Origin: Bacteroidales bacterium
Lineage (GTDB): Bacteria; Bacteroidota; Bacteroidia; Bacteroidales; UBA4181
NCBI GenBank assembly: GCA_031275285.1
Contig: JAISOY010000204.1
Location: 1 to 64,000 of the forward strand
DNA length: 64,000 nt
Direction: 5' to 3'
Shown: piece after piece, positions 53,603 to 63,400 of the stretch
How positions within the stretch are numbered: position 1 is the stretch's first letter
How the letters are laid out: every line of letters starts with the position of its first letter
Notes under the pieces: model-generated
The model's database searches: none
Seen by the model: the letters and a program-made list of their open reading frames with translations, nothing else
Told to the model about the DNA's origin: nothing
Translations under genes and position numbers: made by a program

Positions 53603-54454
53603 TTATCTGGTTGCATCTGCTACTCCCCTGAAGTAACCTATTGATTCGGACAAACCGGCAAGAGGGTCTTTCATATCCTTTTCGAATTCAAGGCTACAGG
53701 CGCCGGTGTATTTCACTTTCCGCAACGTGCGGACAAATGCGGGTATATCAATGATGCCGCGGCCCATTTCACAGGTTCCGCCTTTTTTACTTGCGGCGGT
53801 AACATCCTTAATGTGGATATCGAATACCCTTTTATGATACAATTTTAAATCCTTGACCGGATCGAATCCTGCACGGGCGTCATGGCCTATGTCCAAACAG
53901 ATTCCGATACGCGGATCAAGGTCTTTTACATGCTCCATCACATCTTTTGCATGTGGATATAATTCTATATCCGGTCCATGAATATGAATTGCATAATTGA
54001 AATCGTATTCTTTGACCTTTTTATCGATGTAAGGCAATATTTCATGTTTGGGAACTCCTACGATCACTTTTACTCCCACTCTTTTGGCATAGGCAAAACC
54101 CTTGTCCACATCTCCTTCGTTGTTCATATAAATGGGACCGACCCCATAGCCCGTCACTCCTTTGCTTTTCAGTTTGACATGAAAATCTGCAATTTGCTCG
54201 TCAGTACTATTGAAAGGAAGATGAAAATCTTTAATACACAAATAATGTACATCCATCCGTTTCATCATATCAAGCGCTTCGTCTATTTTGAAATGGACAA
54301 AACTAAATCCTGCAATGGATAATTTGAACGCATCTTCTTTCGAGGAGGAAGATTCCGCCGTTTTAGCCATATCCCCTGCAAACAAAGCCGGGGTTGTTCC
54401 GGCAGCCAGTAATCCTGCTCCCGCCTTTCTCAAAAAATCTCTTCGCGTATTCAT
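53603..54454 (-). CDS. xylose-isomerase-like TIM-barrel protein with Tat-type signal
   Basis: The ATG at 54454 gives 283 residues. The N-terminus MNTRRDFLRKAGAGLLAAGTTPALF contains a twin-arginine motif. The barrel has DVHYLCIKDFHLP, GVKVIVGVPKHEIL, NYAIHIHGPD, GICLDIGHDARAG and VFDIHIKDVTA, with the metal-type residues (H and D/E) of the sugar phosphate isomerase/epimerase superfamily. It ends ACSLEFEKDMKDPLAG. It is exported folded, so it probably acts on a periplasmic sugar product. It lies 10 bases upstream of the beta-helix gene and 112 bases after the Gfo/Idh gene, with the 93-bp repeat between. Confidence 0.85.
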   Translation of the reverse strand: MNTRRDFLRKAGAGLLAAGTTPALFAGDMAKTAESSSSKEDAFKLSIAGFSFVHFKIDEALDMMKRMDVHYLCIKDFHLPFNSTDEQIADFHVKLKSKGVTGYGVGPIYMNNEGDVDKGFAYAKRVGVKVIVGVPKHEILPYIDKKVKEYDFNYAIHIHGPDIELYPHAKDVMEHVKDLDPRIGICLDIGHDARAGFDPVKDLKLYHKRVFDIHIKDVTAASKKGGTCEMGRGIIDIPAFVRTLRKVKYTGACSLEFEKDMKDPLAGLSESIGYFRGVADATR

Positions 54455-54459
54455 TTTAT

Positions 54460-54552
54460 TAAGTAATATAAAACAATTAATGTTACACTTTCTGAACGTA
54501 ATTAACTTGATCAATGCGATTTAAGAAAATAATAAATAGCACTGGGTGCTTA
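54460..54552 (+). repeat. 93-bp dispersed element, copy 6
   Basis: Full-length, larger subfamily, 6 bases upstream of the isomerase-like ATG. It ends AGCACTGGGTGCTTA, in which the changed base still allows a T-G pair in the terminal palindrome. Confidence 0.92.
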
Positions 54553-54565
54553 TTATTTACCCTGT

Positions 54566-55987
54566 TTACATTTTGTAATACTGTTCCCATCCCTTCCGTG
54601 GCGGAGGCCCTGCCAGCAGATCGTTGGCCAATTTGCTATTGGTGATTTTCTTTTTCTTCCTGTCGAATTCTAATTTTATATTCAACTTTTGCGCAAGAAC
54701 ACCTAAGGAAAATACCTGGCTCAAGGGGCCCGATATTTCGAAGGGTGACCGCGTTTTTTCCTCTCCCTTACAGGCTAACAGGAAGTTCTTGTAATGATTG
54801 GACGGGCTTTTGGGTACTTCCGGAAGTTTCGACTTCATTTCTTTGGCTACGTCTTCTGGAATGATCGAAAGGGTGCTTCCGTGCGATCCGCCTTTGAAGG
54901 TCAGTGTTTTGCTGTAGATGATCTTACCCGGATTGAGTTCGGCTTTCAGCGAACCGGTACTTGGCGGCGGAATGTTGGGATCCAGCCCGGACACGCCGTA
55001 TCCTGCGGGGATGGGTGGTAAGTTCTTCACTCCGTCATACCATGTTATTTCGCAAGGCGGCATTTTTCCCCTTTTCGGAAATTTAAATAAAATAGTAGAA
55101 GCCATCGGAAAAAAGAAAGGATTATGGCCTTCAAGTTTTATGGGATTTATTTCGTAAGGTAATCCCAGATCGAGAAACTGATGTGCCGTATCCATGATAT
55201 GTGCCCCCCAATCGCCCAAAGCTCCCAATCCGTAATCAAACCAGCAACGCCATTGTCCGTTGATATAATCGTGATTGTAATCATGATACTGTGCCATGCT
55301 GATCCATTTATCCCAATCGAGCGTTGAAGGAACCGGTTCCCCTTTCGGAAAGCCTTTCATATTAACATCCCATCCGTGCCAGCGGCGGCCCCCATTCATG
55401 TGGGCGGTAATGGCAGTTACATCTTTAATAATGCCCGCTTCCACCCATGCTTTAAATTGAAAATAATTGGCATCCGAATGTCCCTGGTTGCCCATTTGTG
55501 TCGCTACTTTTTTATATTTTTTAGCGGCTTTGATCAGGAGTTCATTTTCATAGAATGTACGGGCCAAAGGTTTTTCGGAATATATGTGTTTGCCGAGGTG
55601 CATGGCGGTAATGGCAATGGGGAAATGCGCATGATCCGGAACGCCGGCTGTAACAGCGTCGATCTCGTTCCCCATTTTATCGAACATTTCCCTGAAATCC
55701 TGAAAACGCCGCGCATTGGGAAATTCTTCTAATATTTTGACCGTATGGGGCGCTCCCATATCTACATCGCATAAGGCAACAATGTTACATAACCCTGTCC
55801 TGTACAGGTCCCGGATGATTTCGGCTCCTCTGTTTCCTATACCACAACAGGCAAGATTCACACGCTCGTTAGGTGATGCCAGTTTTATCGTTGTTTCTTT
55901 CCCTAATGCTGGTATAAACGGTAGGACCGAAAGCACCGCCGCTTGCTTAAGGAATGTTCTCCGGGAGTTGTTTTCTTTTGCTGTCAT
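54566..55987 (-). CDS. Gfo/Idh/MocA oxidoreductase with Tat-type signal
   Basis: The 473-residue protein begins MTAKENNSRRTFLKQAAVLSVLPFIPALG (twin-arginine RRTFLK). The NAD-binding domain has LACCGIGNRGAEII (GxGxxG) and IVALCDVD; the family Lys lies in IYSEKPLARTFYE. The second domain is the Bacteroidota GH109-like/Gfo type, with a GRRWHGWDVN segment and YNHDYINGQWRCWFDYGLGALGDWGAHIMDTAHQFLDLGLP. Some members use bound NAD to hydrolyse glycosides or epimerise sugars. It is in the same orientation as the isomerase-like gene and probably acts on the same periplasmic sugar. One 93-bp repeat is 21 bases upstream. Confidence 0.88.
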   Translation of the reverse strand: MTAKENNSRRTFLKQAAVLSVLPFIPALGKETTIKLASPNERVNLACCGIGNRGAEIIRDLYRTGLCNIVALCDVDMGAPHTVKILEEFPNARRFQDFREMFDKMGNEIDAVTAGVPDHAHFPIAITAMHLGKHIYSEKPLARTFYENELLIKAAKKYKKVATQMGNQGHSDANYFQFKAWVEAGIIKDVTAITAHMNGGRRWHGWDVNMKGFPKGEPVPSTLDWDKWISMAQYHDYNHDYINGQWRCWFDYGLGALGDWGAHIMDTAHQFLDLGLPYEINPIKLEGHNPFFFPMASTILFKFPKRGKMPPCEITWYDGVKNLPPIPAGYGVSGLDPNIPPPSTGSLKAELNPGKIIYSKTLTFKGGSHGSTLSIIPEDVAKEMKSKLPEVPKSPSNHYKNFLLACKGEEKTRSPFEISGPLSQVFSLGVLAQKLNIKLEFDRKKKKITNSKLANDLLAGPPPRKGWEQYYKM

Positions 55988-56008
55988 TTTTTGTTCTATT
56001 TTTATTTT

Positions 56009-56101
56009 TAAGCACTCAGTGCTATTTATTGTTTTCTTAAGTCACATTGATCAAGTGGATTACATTCAGAAAATATGACATTAATTGTTTTATATTACTT
56101 A
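56009..56101 (-). repeat. 93-bp dispersed element, copy 7 (inverted)
   Basis: Full-length, larger subfamily, from TAAGCACTCAGTGCT to TATATTACTTA. It lies 21 bases upstream of the Gfo/Idh ATG. Confidence 0.92.
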
Positions 56102-56137
56102 GTATTACTAAAATGATTAACCTCTTGTTATTTTTTC

Positions 56138-56179
56138 TTAGCACATGACCCAAAAATCATTATATCGACTTACACCCTT
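56138..56179. promoter_or_regulatory. shared 42-bp motif, copy 2
   Basis: Begins TTAGCACATGACCC and ends CTTACACCCTT. It is 150-190 bases upstream of the Gfo/Idh ATG on the far side of the 93-bp repeat. It matches 48610-48650. Confidence 0.4.
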
Positions 56180-56252
56180 GCAATTTTTGTCATGTATGAT
56201 GCATTTTTTACTGACAATAAACACCTCATCACTATCAATGGATGTGTTGATA

Positions 56253-59111
56253 TTAATTGCTTACTATCAGGCTTTTATATTTTGTGGTGAAAATAATATG
56301 CTTTGATTTTTCTCCCAATTCAAAACGAATCGTTTTTTCGGCGCCCGGATCAAGTTCAAAATGGTGCTGTTCCTCCGAACAGACGCCATCCTCATACATG
56401 TAAACCTTACCCGTATCGGTCATATTGCCTTTATTTTTTACAATAACGGATACGCTCTTCGTTTTATTGATCAGGTTTTCCTCCATTCCCGAACAGGTAA
56501 TATCAAAATCGGCTGCAAAAACTGCGGTATAATTTATCGTCGCGCTAACGCCATCGGACGTTTTCAAAAAGCCGACGCTGTCTTTTATCCTGTCGCCGGC
56601 TTTGTACGAAGGACTTTTCCCGCCAACCATGATCTTAAATTCACCCGGTTCAACCACACGGTCCATCTTGTCGTTCAATAACGAAAGCTGATACGGCAGC
56701 AGTTTAAACGTCACTTCTTTTGTTTCGCCGGGCGCCAGGGAAACTCTTTCAAAATCTTTCAGTTCCATAACGCGTGTTTTTACGCTGGCATACATGTCGG
56801 TAACATAAAGCTGTACCACTTCATCTCCTTCACGGTTCCCCGTATTAGAAACTTTAACCCGGACAGCGACACTGCCGTCGGAATGTATATCGGTTTTGAG
56901 ATCGGAATAATTGAAATGGGTATAGCTTAACCCGTAGCCGAACGGATAAAGCGGATAAAATTCCATATCCGAATATTCGTACCTGCGGCCTGATGTTTTG
57001 AAATTGTAATAATGCGGCAATTGTCCTACATGGCGCGGAAAAGTCATGGGCAGGCGTCCGGCAGGATTATAGTCGCCGAAAAGGACGTCAGCCGTCGCAA
57101 ATCCACCTTCCTGCCCGGGCAGCCAGTTTACCAGGATCGCTTGGCAATGTTCTGCTGCATAAGAAATATTGAAAGGGCGTCCGGCCTGTAGAATCAATAT
57201 TACCGGTTTCCCGGTTGCACAGATAGTTTCCAGTAATTTTTGCTGGTTTCCCGGAAGTATCAGTGTCGCATAATCATGGTTTTCGCCTGAAGTCCGCACA
57301 ATTCCCTTTTTTGTTTCGCTTGCACTGCAATCGCCTAAAACCATTACAACTATATCCGATTGAAGAGCAGCTTTCTTTGCTCCTTCAAGGTTGAGATTCT
57401 CTTCACCGGTAAATTCACAACCTTTTTCATAAATCACTTTCGTTTGAGGCGAAACGGCTCCTTTTATCCCGGTCAATACCGATTTTAACTGGCCTTCCTG
57501 AAGTTTTGGCGTATAGTCTCCCGGTTGGAGATCATCCGCACCCGGGCCTATTACTGCTATTGTTTTCAAAGATCTGGACAAAGGAAGAACCTGTTCTTTA
57601 TTTTCCAGCAAAACAATGGATTCCCGGGCTACCCTGCGGGCTACTTCCCTGTGTTCGGGGGATTGCCAGCCCGGATATATTTTATTCCAATCCAATGATT
57701 TGGATGGGTTATGTTCAAAAAGGCCATTTCTGAACATGGTCCGTAATAATGTACGGCATGTGAAATCCAGGTGTTTCATATTGATCCTTCCGTCCCCGGC
57801 GGCGGCGATTACCTCTTTGTTATTGTATGTGTTTCCGCAGTTAGTGGCGATACCAGCCGCTAAGGCTTGATTGGCAGCTTCTATTAAATTTTCTGCCGTA
57901 TAATGTTTGCGCGAAGTCAGGTTTCCGATAGCGCCGCAATCACTGACGATGAATCCGTCAAATCCCCATTCTTCACGTAAGATACCGTTTAACAATTCCG
58001 TGCTTTTTGCAACCGGTATGCCTAAATAATCGGAATAAGACATCATGAGCGATTGACAATCATAATTTTTAATCACATGACGAAAAGGAACCAGATGAAT
58101 TTCACGGATTTCCCGTTCCGACAAACCTATATCGTGTGAATCCCGTCCGCCTAAAGGCGCGCCGTGAATGGCAAAGTGTTTGGGAGTAGTCATTAATCCT
58201 TTGGATTGGTAACCTTTGATCCATGCGCCACCGATCAAAGAAACCAAGACCGGATCTTCCCCGAAAGTTTCTTCGCAACGTCCCCAACGAGCATCCTGTG
58301 CCACATCCAATACGGGTGACCATGCCTGTATAGCTCCCGCTGCAAGGGTTTCATCCCCTATAACTCGTGCTGTTTCTTCGGCCAGTTTCTTGTTCCATGA
58401 GGCGCCTAATGCAATGGCTTGCGGAAAAATAGTCGCTCCACTGCCGTATGAAAAACCATGGATCGCTTCTACTTTTTTAATATCGGGTATACCTAAATGC
58501 GGTATTCCGGGAATACCCCATCCTTCGCGAACCAGTTCCATCTTATCATCCGGTGTCATAGCTGAAAGCAGTAATTCAACCCTTTCTTCTACAGGAAGAT
58601 TAGCGTTCATCCAAGGCTTATCTTTTAACTCTGTCGAAACCGTTTTTTTCGTATCGGCATAAGCAAATGCTATTTCATTTACAACAAGCCGTTTTTTCAA
58701 TGTATTTCCCTTGAAATCGACCCTCACGTGTGCTCCGTATTTCGGTGAAAATGTCAGGATGAATTTTTGATTTCCTTTGACATCATACTTTACAGCATCA
58801 CCAAGATTCATCGGGTCATAGGTGATATAAATGTTGAGCAATTTTTGCAGGTCGTCTTTGGAAATACCGGAGGCGTCCAATTGTATTTCCTTTATGTCGC
58901 CGGGTGTCTGTAGTGTGAACATAAGGAACTGATCGGTTTTCAGATCATCCGGATTAAGTTCCCAGCCTGTACGGGAATCATTGTCCAATAACTGTGTGCC
59001 TTTTTCAACATTGACGGATGCTGAGACTGATGTTACGCCTTTTTTCTGTGAAAAAACGACAGAACATACAGTTACCAAGCAAACAACCGTGATGAGTATT
59101 TTCTTATTCAT
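56253..59111 (-). CDS. GH3 beta-glycosidase with N-terminal binding and C-terminal domains
   Basis: The 952-residue protein has a Sec signal (MNKKILITVVCLVTVCSVVFSQ). Residues about 25-150 are a discoidin-like domain (GTQLLDNDSRTGWELNPDDL). The GH3 barrel contains IKKVEAIHGFSYGSGATIFPQ, MTTPKHFAIHG, MMSYSDYLGIP and nucleophile FIVSDCGAIGN. The alpha/beta domain has AVIGPGADDLQPGDYTPK and a likely acid/base Glu in RTSGENHDYATL. A fibronectin-like domain (YPFGYGLSYTHFNYSD) and an extra Ig-like tail of about 110 residues complete it. It is probably a periplasmic beta-xylosidase or beta-glucosidase. It is 19 bases downstream of the esterase gene. Confidence 0.88.
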   Translation of the reverse strand: MNKKILITVVCLVTVCSVVFSQKKGVTSVSASVNVEKGTQLLDNDSRTGWELNPDDLKTDQFLMFTLQTPGDIKEIQLDASGISKDDLQKLLNIYITYDPMNLGDAVKYDVKGNQKFILTFSPKYGAHVRVDFKGNTLKKRLVVNEIAFAYADTKKTVSTELKDKPWMNANLPVEERVELLLSAMTPDDKMELVREGWGIPGIPHLGIPDIKKVEAIHGFSYGSGATIFPQAIALGASWNKKLAEETARVIGDETLAAGAIQAWSPVLDVAQDARWGRCEETFGEDPVLVSLIGGAWIKGYQSKGLMTTPKHFAIHGAPLGGRDSHDIGLSEREIREIHLVPFRHVIKNYDCQSLMMSYSDYLGIPVAKSTELLNGILREEWGFDGFIVSDCGAIGNLTSRKHYTAENLIEAANQALAAGIATNCGNTYNNKEVIAAAGDGRINMKHLDFTCRTLLRTMFRNGLFEHNPSKSLDWNKIYPGWQSPEHREVARRVARESIVLLENKEQVLPLSRSLKTIAVIGPGADDLQPGDYTPKLQEGQLKSVLTGIKGAVSPQTKVIYEKGCEFTGEENLNLEGAKKAALQSDIVVMVLGDCSASETKKGIVRTSGENHDYATLILPGNQQKLLETICATGKPVILILQAGRPFNISYAAEHCQAILVNWLPGQEGGFATADVLFGDYNPAGRLPMTFPRHVGQLPHYYNFKTSGRRYEYSDMEFYPLYPFGYGLSYTHFNYSDLKTDIHSDGSVAVRVKVSNTGNREGDEVVQLYVTDMYASVKTRVMELKDFERVSLAPGETKEVTFKLLPYQLSLLNDKMDRVVEPGEFKIMVGGKSPSYKAGDRIKDSVGFLKTSDGVSATINYTAVFAADFDITCSGMEENLINKTKSVSVIVKNKGNMTDTGKVYMYEDGVCSEEQHHFELDPGAEKTIRFELGEKSKHIIFTTKYKSLIVSN

Positions 59112-59130
59112 GAGTGTTATTATTCTATTA

Positions 59131-60393
59131 TTATTTCTTTATGGTATACATTTTACTTGATGTAATTACTGTGCGGTCATCCTCTGCCGAAACAAAATAA
59201 TCTGCCTGACTTTTCACTGCTTTTTCCGGAATAGTTACATGATAAATATTGCCTGACACCGGTTGGGCTTTTATTTCGATCCATTCTCTTTCCTGCCATT
59301 TTCCAGAAGCCGGCATTCCACTATAATATAATTTTACGGAGTTTATCTTAATACTTTCAGGAGCATTTACCTGTATGGTTACCTTTTGATTTCCGTTCTT
59401 TTGTTTTTCATTTTTAGAAACAGATACTTGTGCAAATGGGCTTCCTATTCCTTTCAGGTGATAGTCGAGATATAACTGCTGCATCAGTTTTCCCTGTGCT
59501 AATTGTCTATGATTCAGGTTTGCTCTCCATACGAGGTTTTTTGATCCGCGAATGGCATTTAACGTCGCTTCGACGGCCGGAGGCCAGAAAAAAGTATCAT
59601 TAGATGCTGCTTCGATAAAATATGCTGCTCGCATATTCTTGGCCCTACGTCCTGCATCCAGATATTTCAGCCATGTTTTTCTATCCTTTTCGGAAAGCGC
59701 ATCCAACCATTTTATCCAAAAGGAACCTTTTTCATAATATCCGCAACCATAGACGGAATAAGCGGCTTTGATCTTATTTCCCAGTAAGCCGGCCAATATT
59801 GTTGTGGAATATCCTCCCCAAGAAAACCCGGTAATACCGATACGGGAAATATTCACTTCCGGCATAGTTCTTAAATAATTGATTGCTTCAATTCCAGCCA
59901 CTTCCGCATCTACAAGCGTGCTGCCCCGTACCTGTTCACTCACATCTATCCGGGCTTCTTCCATGCCTTTTTCCTTTTCCTTAATTTTCCATGGGCCTCT
60001 GGAATAAGGCGTCTTGTCAATTCCGCATAATCCCGGAAGATCAATAGCCATGGTAACATATCCGCGTCCGGCATATTCCCGTACCAGGTGATACATATCT
60101 TCCGCCCGGCTTCCACCGCCATGCAGAAATAAGATTGCCGGATAAACTCCGTCTCCGGAAGGAACGGCCATAATGGAATAAACTTCGTTGGTATGATTAC
60201 GTGAATCGAATATAAACTTACGAATTACGATTTCCGATGATCCTTCCGTTATCATCTCTTCACTGATTACCTGTTTTATGGCCGGTATGCTGTTCTGGTA
60301 TTCTGCAAACGGGTCTTTTCCTGCATAAAGCTGTATAAGGCCGATTTGCAGTATGATACATAAAGCAAGTTTTTTTATTTTATTTCGGTTCAT
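59131..60393 (-). CDS. acetyl-xylan-esterase/dienelactone-hydrolase-like protein
   Basis: The 420-residue protein has a short signal peptide (LALCIILQIGLIQLYAG). The alpha/beta-hydrolase core has PAILFLHGGGSRAED (oxyanion), a MAIDLPGLCG strand, the nucleophile elbow GITGFSWGGYSTTI, FIEAASNDTFFWPP (acid) and NLNHRQLAQG (probable His). The C-terminal 100 residues are a beta-sandwich (KVTIQVNAPESIKINSVKLYYSG). The order of domains fits the AXE1/prolyl-oligopeptidase-type carbohydrate esterases. It is periplasmic, in one operon with the GH3 (19-base gap) and the T9SS-tagged beta-helix protein upstream (28-base gap). Confidence 0.8.
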   Translation of the reverse strand: MNRNKIKKLALCIILQIGLIQLYAGKDPFAEYQNSIPAIKQVISEEMITEGSSEIVIRKFIFDSRNHTNEVYSIMAVPSGDGVYPAILFLHGGGSRAEDMYHLVREYAGRGYVTMAIDLPGLCGIDKTPYSRGPWKIKEKEKGMEEARIDVSEQVRGSTLVDAEVAGIEAINYLRTMPEVNISRIGITGFSWGGYSTTILAGLLGNKIKAAYSVYGCGYYEKGSFWIKWLDALSEKDRKTWLKYLDAGRRAKNMRAAYFIEAASNDTFFWPPAVEATLNAIRGSKNLVWRANLNHRQLAQGKLMQQLYLDYHLKGIGSPFAQVSVSKNEKQKNGNQKVTIQVNAPESIKINSVKLYYSGMPASGKWQEREWIEIKAQPVSGNIYHVTIPEKAVKSQADYFVSAEDDRTVITSSKMYTIKK

Positions 60394-60421
60394 TGATATT
60401 ATTTTATCTGGTATTTGAACT

Positions 60422-63400
60422 TTATCTCCCTATGAGTATCTTTTGTTTTACAATAATATTTTTCCCTTCCTGCAACAAGACAATATAAATACCTGACGGA
60501 AGGCTACCTACGGGGATACCGTTTCCTGAAAAATTACCTGTCAGCACATTCTGTCCGGCAGTATTATATATTTTTATCCGTGTGCCGGACGATATTTGTT
60601 CGTATCCGGAAATATGGAGTGTTCCTTGGTTCAGATACATATACGCCGGTACATCAGTTTCCGGATGAACGGCTGATAATGGCGGATCGCCATCATCACC
60701 ACCATTGTCATCTTTCACGTAAGCCAGGTAAAACTCATGGATGCTCCAGTGTTGTGTTTTTCCGCTACCGGTTTGCACCACTCTTACATAGCGCGATGTT
60801 ACCGTAGGGGTATTTATGATGATGACAGAAGACGGTTGTGTTCCTGTTGCGATAGAAGTACCCCAGTCGCGCCCGTTATCGGAAACATACACAGCGTAAG
60901 CGCTCGGCCAGTCGTTCGGGCTCATGGAAGCATCCATGATTACCGTATTAAAGGTAACAGGTTGCTGTGTATCTACGGCAAACCATTGTCCCGGGGTTAC
61001 CTGCGACCCGGGAGTCCACCTTGTTGCAGGCATTGCATCAATGGCAGAAGATGCAGTGCTACTGTTGGCGCTCCCTATAGCAATCCATCCTGTACGGGGT
61101 AATGTCGTATTTGGCTGTAAAACGGGTGCTGTGTTAATGTTGTTCCACCATGAGCGGTACCCGGACGGGGAAGATAATGCCACTATAGACGATTCTACCG
61201 ATACCTGCCCGTTTTTTCCGGCAGATACGAAACTGGTGGCATTTACATCGGAAGTAGATATGTAAACGGAAGCATCGCCGGTAATTTCCAGAAATCTTTC
61301 AGTCCCGTGTTGTGCGAAATGGGGTAATACCAGATTAACCGTTCCGCCTCCGAAAACTCCGGCATACTTGGCGCTTCCCCAATAATCGGAACTGAACAGA
61401 TAAACTTCTCCGTTAAAACCGGGAGCTGTCTCGATAAACTTTGTATCTGCATATACATCCCTTGCTACGGATACAACTTGAGTATTGATCAGGTCGAAAC
61501 CCTTATCCGGATCCAAACCTTCGAAACAAAGGGAACGAAGCGAAGCATCCAACCCTAATCCCATTGAAATACCGGAGGGTGCAGTCCCGTTTTTCCCAAA
61601 AGTAACTCCTTTATGGGAAGCATAATGAAAGTTGTTGTATAATATTTGATCATGACAATCTTCCAATATCAAAAATTCGAGTTCGCTCCAATTTTGATTG
61701 TACACCGCATCTTTGACAACCTGATCGTTCTCGGAATTGGGCCATGCGCCAAATTTCGGATTTTCATATCCATTGGCCATTACCAATGTGTTGAATTGGA
61801 AGTTGCTGATGATTCCGTTAGTAGAGTTGCCTCCGATACGGATGGCATTTTTGAAAACATGTCCTGCATAATAATCCACATAATGATTATCGCATTTATA
61901 AGTAAAAAGGTCTATGCCATGGTAGGTTGCACGAACGCCGACATTGACGATATAGACATCCGATCCGGTTGCCTGTATGCAATACGGGTATTTAGGCAAT
62001 GTGGCGGGATCCAAAGTCAATGATGACTTTTGTTCGGGATAATTAAATGTTATCCCCCGGATACCGCTTCCTGATGATAATTTAAGAAAGGGGTCGCCAT
62101 TCGGTTCGTTTTTTCCGGCATACACCTCAATAATGCTCCCTTGTCCCTTTGGAACCGAGGCCAAATCGGATGCTCCTTTTATTTCTACTCCGGAGGGAAC
62201 GGTAAGATTTCCGTTTACCCTGTACTTTCCGGGTGGGAGGAAAACAATGCCGCCTCCTTCGTTTCCGGCTTTATCCAATGCGTCCTGTATAGCTTCTGTA
62301 TTGTCGGAAACGGCATCGGCAACGCCTCCGAATTCGGCATCGGTAACCACATACAGGTTACTTCTTGCCGGTTTTGTCACCTTTGGCCTTATTTCCGGAA
62401 ATTCGGGAAGCGGTTTGATGGATACCGGCTGGTGATCTATAGCACATTTAAATAGCGACTGGTCTTTTATTTCCACAGGTTGTGAAAAACGATTTCCGGT
62501 AAGAATCATCCGTGCGCTGGCGCCTGTTGTAACCTGCGGCGGGTCGTTATTGAAGTCGCCGTCTACCGATACATAAATTCCTCCGTGAATATTCACTTCT
62601 CCGCTATGGATTTTACACTGCTGGGTCATTAGTTTGGTGGAGGCTTCACCGCTAATTGTTATTGCATCCTGTTTTGCCGAGATTTCGCAATCGTAGAACT
62701 GGGCAGTAGATCCGGCGCCTTCTCCCACTACGATTCCCTGCTCACAGTCTGTGATTCTTACATGTGTAAACATAATTCCCGCATTGGCTATCGCATCGAT
62801 ATGAATAGCTTCGGTACAGTTCTTAAAAGTCATATGATAGTTATGACCGTTGGGGTTTCCTGCCGTAACGGTTTCGGACGGGGATGTCCCTGTGTAAAAT
62901 CCGGTATGGTAACCTTCCACGTTGAGGTGGCAGGTATATGACCAGTCATTACGTCTCATAACAAATCCTGTTGCATTTTCCTTGATATACCGGCTGTGCG
63001 CTCCTTCTTTTGCGGGGGCGCCGGGAAGACCCGAAGCCGCCCAGTAATCAGGGGAGAAGTCGATCCAGTCGAAGCGGCCCACGTCAGCGATATTGTCGAT
63101 TTCAATTCCTCGCGACAAAGGGGTACCGTAGAGGTTGAAAATGTTGGGGCAACCGCCGCCATTATATCGGGAAACGACTACTCCCGAATAAGAATTAACT
63201 AAAGTTACATTTCTGACATTACAATAATCATTACCCCAGTATCCTCTTTTCCCGTAAAGTACGGACGGCGGATAGGGGGTGATATTTCCGGGTTGTTGCT
63301 CAGGATACCAGATCGCCACATTGTAAAGACCGGTAGAGGATTCCATGGTGATGAAAGCGTTTAATTCATCTTCGGAACCTCTTCCTGTGTATACCATTAA

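Noticed and set aside
33999-56240. A 13-base word CACTATCAATGGA near 34000 and 56230, each just past a glycosidase stop
   Set aside because: Matches of 13 bases are expected by chance in a window of this size and the flanks are unrelated.
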